DNA from: Ignavibacteriales bacterium | GTDB taxonomy: Bacteria; Bacteroidota; Ignavibacteria; UBA10030; UBA8401 | DNA: 40,373 bases | NCBI GenBank assembly: GCA_016182545.1 | Contig: JACPGG010000050.1 | Location: 5,323-45,695, forward strand | Direction of reading: 5' to 3' | Shown here: positions 35,284-40,373 of the stretch, one piece after another | Layout: each line of letters opens with the position of its first letter | Numbering within the stretch: position 1 is the stretch's first letter | Notes under the pieces: model-generated | Databases searched by the model: none | Seen by the model: only the letters and a program-made list of their open reading frames with translations | What the model was told of the DNA's origin: nothing | Program-made: the position numbers and the translations under genes

Positions 35284-36540
35284 ATGATGAAAACACTCGC
35301 AGATTTATTATCTCAACAGTATTCCTCCCTCCCTCAACGCACGTTGCATACCGGTGAGTGCCAAACTGCGAGCAAAAAGAGATGTTCGCTCTGTTTTGCA
35401 GGGAAAATTGACTACCCCACAGAATTGAAATACAAACAGCAAGCGATCACCGAATTTCTTAATTCATTGAAGATCGGCGTCCCCATCCGACCGCTGATTG
35501 CCTCGCCACAGGGGCGCACCTATCGCACCGTCAGCAAGCGGAAAGCATTTTTGGTCAACAGACAGTTTTCTCTGGGACTCATTGGCGTGGATGACGACAC
35601 ATTGAAAAATTTTCCGATGACAATCGGGCAGTGCGTGATTGAACCACGGGTGCACGCGGAAGTGTACAGGACCATGCAGGAATATTTGCAGAAGAAAGAA
35701 CACCTTTCACTGGCGGAAGAATTCAATTACGTGGTTGTGAAGGGTAACGACACAGAATCTGCCGTGATCTTCAACATGAATCATTTCTCTTCCTCGAACA
35801 GGAAAGAGATCAACCACCTTTCAAAGCATCTCACGCACAAAGTAAAAAATATTGCGGGGATCTTTGTCTTTGTTGATGAAGAGCGGTCGCGCTATTACCT
35901 GCCCGGCACACCTAAAAAAGGGAATCAAACCAATTTCAGACCGCTGACAAAAATATTCGGGAAAGAAAAACTTTTCCATAAAGTGGGGAATACAAAATTT
36001 CTGCACGCTCCTCTCTCATTTTCACAGACGAATCACTCCATCCTTGAACCATTCGTCACCACTGCAAAGACTTTTCTTTCGTTGAACAAAGAGGATGTGC
36101 TCTACGACCTGTACTGCGGATACGGATTATTTTCGCTCACTCTTGCATCGGATGTTCGAAAGGTGATCGGAATTGAATTAGCGCGGACATCAATTAACGA
36201 CGCTATTGACAATGTGCGCATCAATAAAATCACGAATGCAAAATTCATCCCGGCAGACATCACGGCTGAAACGTTGAGAAAGTACCTGAAACCTGAAACC
36301 ACAAACCTCAAATTCCTGCTTGATCCCCCACGCAGCGGAACATTGCCGGATGTTATCGAAATGATCGGTGAGCAGAAACCCGAAAAAGTGCTCCACATTT
36401 TTTGCAACTCCGATATCATCGAAAAGGAATTGAAACGATGGAGCAAGTCCGGATATGCGCCTGCCGCCGTGCAGCCGTTCGATATGTTTCCAGGGACCAC
36501 TGAAATAGAAGTGATGATCCTGTTGCAACGGGCGAAATAA
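35284..36540 (+). CDS. Class I methyltransferase of the TrmA/RlmCD (uracil-5) family with Fe-S cysteines
   Basis: 418 aa. Cysteines C26, C34, C37 and C117 give C-x7-C-x2-C-x79-C, close to the 4Fe-4S arrangement of E. coli RlmD, without an N-terminal TRAM domain. The SAM site is D-L-Y-C-G-Y-G-L-F-S-L, the P-loop D-P-P-R-S-G is present, the nucleophile is C374 in F-C-N-S-D (the family usually has S-C-N-P) and the general base E409 lies in D-M-F-P-G-T-T-E-I-E. It likely methylates uracil in rRNA or tRNA, but the altered C-N-S motif makes the exact target uncertain. The start at 35284 is the first ATG. Confidence 0.82.
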   Translation: MMKTLADLLSQQYSSLPQRTLHTGECQTASKKRCSLCFAGKIDYPTELKYKQQAITEFLNSLKIGVPIRPLIASPQGRTYRTVSKRKAFLVNRQFSLGLIGVDDDTLKNFPMTIGQCVIEPRVHAEVYRTMQEYLQKKEHLSLAEEFNYVVVKGNDTESAVIFNMNHFSSSNRKEINHLSKHLTHKVKNIAGIFVFVDEERSRYYLPGTPKKGNQTNFRPLTKIFGKEKLFHKVGNTKFLHAPLSFSQTNHSILEPFVTTAKTFLSLNKEDVLYDLYCGYGLFSLTLASDVRKVIGIELARTSINDAIDNVRINKITNAKFIPADITAETLRKYLKPETTNLKFLLDPPRSGTLPDVIEMIGEQKPEKVLHIFCNSDIIEKELKRWSKSGYAPAAVQPFDMFPGTTEIEVMILLQRAK

Positions 36541-36603
36541 TTCGCTCATTTCCTCAATACCGACCTCGTATATTTCCGATACATAAAAACCGTATTTTCC
36601 TTC

Positions 36604-36631
36604 GCAACCTTTTTCGACGAGTCGAGTCTTA
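36604..36631 (+). promoter_or_regulatory. ECF-type autoregulatory promoter of the sigma operon
   Basis: GCAACC (36604-36609), 16-nt spacer, then GTCTTA (36626-36631). The A-A-C and G-T-C-T cores with this spacing match the promoter type used by many ECF sigma factors, which often control their own gene. It lies just upstream of the sigma-factor gene, with transcription expected to begin about 36638. Confidence 0.55.
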
Positions 36632-36685
36632 CCTAATGACAACACAAGCGAGGATTCTCTGAAATCGACACTGGCAGACAATGAA

Positions 36686-37216
36686 TTGATGGCGCACGTT
36701 CGTGACGGGAATGTTACAATGCTTGGTGAACTGTTCGAACGTTACTCGGACAAACTGTTCGGTTTTTTTGTCCGGTATACGAACCGCAGGGACGCAAGCG
36801 AAGATCTTGTGCAGGAGGTGTTTTTAAGAATCCTCAAGTACCGGCAGACATTCCGGGGTGAAGCACCGTTCGCCGCGTGGATGTACCAATTGGCACGCAA
36901 TGCGGCGAACGATCATTTCAAAAAATCGAAAAAGGAGTTTTCCATTGATGAGTTATCGGAACAGAATGAACCGCGAAACACAATGGACGACATACTGCAT
37001 GGCCAGGAACAATCATCAAATTTACAGATCGCATTGAGCAAGATCGCCCCCGACAAAAGAGAAGTGCTGATACTCAGCCGTTTTCAGGATATGAAGTACG
37101 AGGAGATCGGTGAAATTCTTGCATGTCCCGTCGGAACAATAAAAGCGCGAGTGCATTATGCATTGAAGGATCTGCGCGAAGAATATTTCAAACTGACCGG
37201 CGAACGTACTAAATAG
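36686..37216 (+). CDS. ECF-family RNA polymerase sigma factor
   Basis: About 176 aa. Sigma region 2 contains R-D-A-S-E-D-L-V-Q-E-V-F-L-R-I-L-K-Y and P-F-A-A-W-M-Y-Q-L-A-R-N; region 4 is L-S-K-I-A-P-D-K-R-E-V-L-I-L-S-R-F-Q-D-M-K-Y-E-E-I-G-E-I-L with the helix-turn-helix G-T-I-K-A-R-V-H. The start is uncertain: TTG at 36686 or ATG at 36689 are possible, but the frame is open further upstream (E-D-S-L-K-S-T-L-A-D-N-E-L-M) and looks conserved, while the only upstream ATG (36636) is in another frame. 21 nt before its anti-sigma gene. Confidence 0.93.
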   Translation: MMAHVRDGNVTMLGELFERYSDKLFGFFVRYTNRRDASEDLVQEVFLRILKYRQTFRGEAPFAAWMYQLARNAANDHFKKSKKEFSIDELSEQNEPRNTMDDILHGQEQSSNLQIALSKIAPDKREVLILSRFQDMKYEEIGEILACPVGTIKARVHYALKDLREEYFKLTGERTK

Positions 37217-37237
37217 ATCGAAGACAAAGGTGAACCT

Positions 37238-38077
37238 ATGAACAAAGAACAACATGTGCTTGAATTCATTCCTGATTTTTTAATTGGGAATTTCGATTCG
37301 AACAAACGCGCAGCGATCCAGTCGCATCTGCAGGTATGCGAACTCTGCAGGCGCGAGTATGAAACGATCGCAATGCTGTGGAACTCTCTAGGTGAATTGC
37401 CGGCAGTGCGGCCGAGCACCGGATTGCACGAGCGATTCAACGCGATGCTTGCGGCGTACGAGCACGGTCTGCATCATGCAAAATCCAAAACTACGTTCGT
37501 CGATTCGATAAACGTTTTTATAGAAATATTCTGGCCGAAGCAGGCTGCCATCCAATTTGCGATTGCACTCCTTTTATTTGCCGGAGGAGGCTTTATCGGG
37601 ATGCAGGTCACTCGTCCGACCGAACAGAAACATCGTTCGGAATCAAATGTGGAAATCGCTGAGTTGCGGGGTGAGGTGCAGGCAATGAACCGCATGCTCG
37701 CTGTTTCGTTGATGCAGCAGCAGTCAGCAAGCGAGCGGCTTCGCGGTATCACGCTCACGTCGCAATTCCCGCAAGCGGACGGCGAACTGACTTCTGCGCT
37801 CTTCGAGGCATTGAACTACGATCCGAATGTCAACGTACGTCTTGCGGCGGTCGATGCGCTGCAGCAATTCGGCAACGATCCGGCAATCCGCAAAGGGATC
37901 ATCGACGCATTGAAGAGACAGAAATCACCCATTATTCAGATGGCACTCATTGATGCTTCGGTTTCACTGCAGGTGCTGCAAACAAAACCTGTCATGCAAG
38001 AATTGCTGAAGGATACGACACTTAATGTAGCAGTAAAATCACGCATTGCATTCGCCTTGAACGAATTGGAAAGTTGA
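37238..38077 (+). CDS. Zinc-finger anti-sigma factor with HEAT repeats
   Basis: 279 aa. N-terminal ZAS-type zinc finger with H30-x3-C34-x2-C37 (Q-S-H-L-Q-V-C-E-L-C). One membrane helix at about 103-123. A periplasmic C-terminal domain of HEAT-like repeats spans about 185-275 (D-P-N-V-N-V-R-L-A-A-V-D-A-L-Q-Q-F-G-N-D-P). The zinc finger binds the adjacent sigma factor; the periplasmic repeats could sense envelope state. Shine-Dalgarno AAAGGTG precedes the ATG. Confidence 0.9.
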   Translation: MNKEQHVLEFIPDFLIGNFDSNKRAAIQSHLQVCELCRREYETIAMLWNSLGELPAVRPSTGLHERFNAMLAAYEHGLHHAKSKTTFVDSINVFIEIFWPKQAAIQFAIALLLFAGGGFIGMQVTRPTEQKHRSESNVEIAELRGEVQAMNRMLAVSLMQQQSASERLRGITLTSQFPQADGELTSALFEALNYDPNVNVRLAAVDALQQFGNDPAIRKGIIDALKRQKSPIIQMALIDASVSLQVLQTKPVMQELLKDTTLNVAVKSRIAFALNELES

Positions 38078-38089
38078 GGTGATAAATCC

Positions 38090-38932
38090 ATGGTTTCTCA
38101 TTCCCTAAAAACCGTTCTACTTGCTCTTGTCGTCACAACAGCGGCGCACTGTTTCGAGATCTACGACCGCGAAGAGATCAAGAAAACATTCTCCAGTCCG
38201 ATCATTCAAAGAATCTTCGTCGACAACATCAGCGGTTCAATAAAGATCGTCGGGAAGCCTGTGAAGGAGATCCGTATGGTCGCAAAAAGAACAATCGGAG
38301 CGGAATCGTCGGAAAAAATAGTTGAAGCCAAAGAAGATGTCGTACTGGAGTTTGTCGAAGAACGTGACCGGCTCGAGATCGTTGTCAATGCGCCGGGGCG
38401 GAACGGAGAAAATATCAACTGGAGGGGGAAAGAATTTTACGGTTACGAAGTGAGGTACGATTTTGAATTGGAAGTCCCCTTGGATTTGATCCTGTTCGTC
38501 AAAACTGTCAACGACGGGAAGATCAACATTGAGAATGTTCGGGGAAAATTCAATGTCAAAAATGTCAACGGACCAGTCATTGCAACCGGTTTGACAACCG
38601 GCGGATCGATACACACTGTCAACGGAGCGATAGAAGCAGAATTTGTCGAATCACCGAAGGAACCATGCTCGTTCAAAACAGTCAACGGCGAGATCGAAGC
38701 AATTTTTCCGAAGAACCTTGCGGGACTGGTAAAACTCAAGACATTCAACGGAAAAGCATACTCCGATTTTGAATTCAAAGAGATCTCCCCTGAACCGGCA
38801 AGTTACGAGACCAAAAGAGGACGACGGATCTATCGGCGGGGTGAGAACACCCGCGTTCAGATCGGTACAGGTGGCCCGGAAATGCGATTCGAAACGCTGA
38901 ACGGCAACATCAATATACTGCAACAGAAATAA
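38090..38932 (+). CDS. Exported DUF4097-like beta-strand-repeat protein
   Basis: 280 aa. Sec signal at residues 1-21. The body repeats a beta-strand unit with V-N-G or V-N-D turns (T-V-N-D-G-K-I-N-I-E-N-V, V-N-G-P-V-I-A-T-G, T-V-N-G-A-I-E-A-E-F, T-V-N-G-E-I-E-A-I-F, T-L-N-G-N-I-N-I-L), as in DUF4097 putative adhesins. It follows the anti-sigma gene by 12 nt and is probably a product of the envelope-stress operon. A downstream paralogue shares the plan. Confidence 0.85.
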   Translation: MVSHSLKTVLLALVVTTAAHCFEIYDREEIKKTFSSPIIQRIFVDNISGSIKIVGKPVKEIRMVAKRTIGAESSEKIVEAKEDVVLEFVEERDRLEIVVNAPGRNGENINWRGKEFYGYEVRYDFELEVPLDLILFVKTVNDGKINIENVRGKFNVKNVNGPVIATGLTTGGSIHTVNGAIEAEFVESPKEPCSFKTVNGEIEAIFPKNLAGLVKLKTFNGKAYSDFEFKEISPEPASYETKRGRRIYRRGENTRVQIGTGGPEMRFETLNGNINILQQK

Positions 38933-38965
38933 TTCAAAAATAATTTTTATCGGACGGAGGTTCCT

Positions 38966-39802
38966 ATGAAACAAAAAATTTTAACTATTTTTTTTCTCTC
39001 ACTGCTGAGCGTCGACAAAATCAATGTGCAACTTGCCGATCCAACGAGACCTGTAACATTGAAAGTCAATCTTCTCAGCGGCAGTATCGTGGTTCAAGGA
39101 TATTCAGGCAAGGAGGTCATCGTCGAAACTTCCCCCGCCAAATTAAAACACCATAATGAAAGCGATGAAGATCACGACGAAGATGACGAAGAGGAAAAGA
39201 GCCGTCCCTTAAAACAGGGATTGCGCTTGATCCCCAACCTCGCTTCGGGATTGTCTGTTGAAGAGGATGATAATGAAGTCACGGTAAGTACGAGCTGGCG
39301 CGGGCATAATAATCCGATGGAGATCAAAGTGCAGGTACCATTCAACTGCTCGATGAAGCTGAGCACCGTGAATAATGGTGACATTGAAGTGAGCGATGTG
39401 ACGGGGGATGTCGAGGTGAACAACGTCAATGGTTCGGTCACGTTGAATCGTATCAACGGATCGGCAGTTGCTCATGCATTGAATCACGAATTGAAGGTCT
39501 CCTTCGTTAAAGTGAATCCGCAACGGTCGATGTCGTTCAGTTCGTTAAACGGCGATGTCGACGTCACCTTCCCAGCCGACATCAAGGCGACGTTCAATAT
39601 GAAATCCGAACAAGGGGAGATCTACAGCGATTTCGACCTTGACCTGGAAAAGACCACCAGCAAAGTTGAAGAGAAAGGAAAAAGCCGCGGTAGATACAAA
39701 GTGACTGTTGAACGGGCTTTAAAAGGAAAAGTCAACGGTGGCGGACAGGAGATTCTCTTCAAAAATTTTAACGGTAATATCTATATCCGCAAGGGGAAGT
39801 AG
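38966..39802 (+). CDS. Exported DUF4097-like protein, paralogue
   Basis: 278 aa. Short signal (about residues 1-18). A highly acidic stretch (about 65-78, with long Glu/Asp runs) is not found in the neighbouring paralogue. The same V-N-N-G-D-I-E-V-S-D-V, V-N-G-S-V-T-L, S-L-N-G-D-V-D-V-T-F and N-F-N-G-N-I-Y beta turns follow. A GGAGG Shine-Dalgarno precedes the ATG. It ends the sigma operon, with a terminator just downstream. Confidence 0.85.
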   Translation: MKQKILTIFFLSLLSVDKINVQLADPTRPVTLKVNLLSGSIVVQGYSGKEVIVETSPAKLKHHNESDEDHDEDDEEEKSRPLKQGLRLIPNLASGLSVEEDDNEVTVSTSWRGHNNPMEIKVQVPFNCSMKLSTVNNGDIEVSDVTGDVEVNNVNGSVTLNRINGSAVAHALNHELKVSFVKVNPQRSMSFSSLNGDVDVTFPADIKATFNMKSEQGEIYSDFDLDLEKTTSKVEEKGKSRGRYKVTVERALKGKVNGGGQEILFKNFNGNIYIRKGK

Positions 39803-39828
39803 GACAACCGAAATCATTTCTTCTATTC

Positions 39829-39857
39829 ATAGCCGGCACATGCCGGCTATTTTTTTG
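39829..39857 (+). terminator. Rho-independent terminator of the sigma operon
   Basis: Stem ATAGCCGGC (39829-39837) with GCCGGCTAT (39842-39850) and a 4-nt loop, followed by TTTTTTT (39851-39857). Strong and well placed, 26 nt after the DUF4097 paralogue stop. Confidence 0.9.
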
Positions 39858-39883
39858 CCCAGTTCTTCGTGTTCCACAATACG

Positions 39884-39907
39884 GCATCTCATTGTCTTCT
39901 GAGATGC
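39884..39907. repeat. 8-bp inverted repeat in the operon-flanking gap
   Basis: GCATCTCA (39884-39891) pairs with TGAGATGC (39900-39907) around an 8-nt loop. No T-tract. It sits between the terminator of the sigma operon and the SGNH lipoprotein gene, so it could be an operator or leader hairpin of the latter. Confidence 0.4.
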
Positions 39908-40030
39908 GGGGTCATAGGTACCCTCATCAAAAAGAGAAAAGGGTCTGAATCTTTCTCAATCCAAAAAGCAATGGTGTATCTCCAACAAATTTTTTCGTAC
40001 ATAGGATATACATTTACTGAAAGTATGACA

Positions 40031-40373
40031 TGAATAAGAAGAGTAAAATTGCTGTAATTGTTTTTTTAAGCCTCGCGCAATTCTCATGCGAGCATTCCTC
40101 AGAACCCTCTTCATCCGAATTAATTTATCCGCCGCTTCCGGCAATGGCGATCCAATGGAACGATCAAAATTCAATAGTCTGTTTTGGAACGAGTTTGACG
40201 TACGGATACGGTGCAGGTGAGAAAAAACCGGCAGGTCCGATTTGGATAGGCGGACATCCTGATACGAGCCATACTGGTGATTCTTCCTATCCCCGTTTTT
40301 TGCAAGAGAAATTGAAAATTAAAGTATACAACGAAGGATTTGTTGGCGCACGAATAAATTACGCTCTTTCAAT
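40031..40373 (+). CDS. SGNH-hydrolase lipoprotein, 3' truncated by window end
   Basis: Starts at ATG 40031 and stays open to the end of the window. Lipoprotein signal (M-N-K-K-S-K to Q-F-S-C-E) precedes block I, C-F-G-T-S-L-T-Y-G-Y-G, which carries the catalytic serine of SGNH hydrolases with Thr in place of the usual Asp of G-D-S. Y-N-E-G-F-V-G-A-R fits block II. Likely an anchored esterase; the rest of the catalytic set lies outside the window. Confidence 0.82.

Noticed and set aside
1-40373. tRNA, rRNA, prophage or insertion-sequence genes
   Set aside because: None could be supported: no tRNA-like cloverleaf, rRNA motif, integrase, capsid or transposase signature was seen by eye.

Overview
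The window reads as chromosomal DNA from a Gram-negative member of the Bacteroidota/Ignavibacteriota (FCB) side of the tree. The evidence is four-fold: three proteins end in a type IX secretion (T9SS) type A sorting domain with the Q-N-[FY]-P-N-P-F-N-P signature; there is a PorV/PorQ-type outer-membrane protein; there is an ExbB/ExbD x3/TonB/PstS-like/TPR cluster of the kind seen in Bacteroidota; and there is a diverged LptD. Several genes carry recognisable Shine-Dalgarno sequences, which fits Ignavibacteria better than classical Bacteroidia, but this placement is inference. No tRNA, rRNA, CRISPR array, prophage or transposase gene was seen.

Layout. 1-5617 (+): a truncated LVIVD-repeat T9SS protein, an M14 carboxypeptidase with a T9SS domain, a deoC with an unusual N-terminal extension, and two SPOR proteins, most of them coupled by 4-nt ATGA overlaps. 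5618-7283 (-): a frameshifted Ig-like lipoprotein. 7575-8513 (+): PorV/PorQ family. 8514-8998: a gene-free stretch full of palindromes. 8999-10328 (+): three small genes (DUF2200, a SnoaL/DUF4440-like protein, a membrane protein). 10360-13216 (-): a tightly coupled CPBP protease / TPR / ZIP transporter operon. 13352-18723 (-): glycyl-tRNA synthetase, a small membrane protein, a PHP phosphatase, a DUF2520 protein, a DNRLRE/T9SS protein and inorganic pyrophosphatase. 18797-19805 (-): a second frameshifted lipoprotein. 19834-26140 (-): STAS, ExbB, three ExbD, TonB, a 70-aa membrane protein, a PstS-like lipoprotein and a TPR protein, apparently one energy-transduction operon. 26320-35159 (-): a DUF255/thioredoxin protein, a four-helix-bundle protein, LptD, a ROK kinase, an SGNH hydrolase, RarA and an FtsB/DivIC-like protein. 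35284-36540 (+): an Fe-S-type uracil-5-methyltransferase. 36604-39802 (+): an ECF sigma factor with its own ECF-like promoter, a zinc-finger anti-sigma factor with HEAT repeats, and two tandem DUF4097-type exported proteins ending at a strong terminator. 40031-end (+): the start of an SGNH hydrolase lipoprotein.

The most striking non-genic signal is a degenerate 9-nt-period repeat (consensus near TCTTGATAA) that occurs three times within 6.4 kb, each time as a pair of arrays in opposite orientation. One copy encloses the four-helix-bundle gene, one is a solo copy between rarA and the ftsB-like gene, and one sits over the start of lptD so that the array itself encodes the hydrophobic core of the LptD signal peptide. 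The arrays abut start and stop codons of the neighbouring genes. This looks like a small dispersed element family, possibly linked to four-helix-bundle/Avd-like proteins. A second point of interest is the deoC extension, which resembles a bacterial-microcompartment encapsulation peptide followed by a cysteine cluster.
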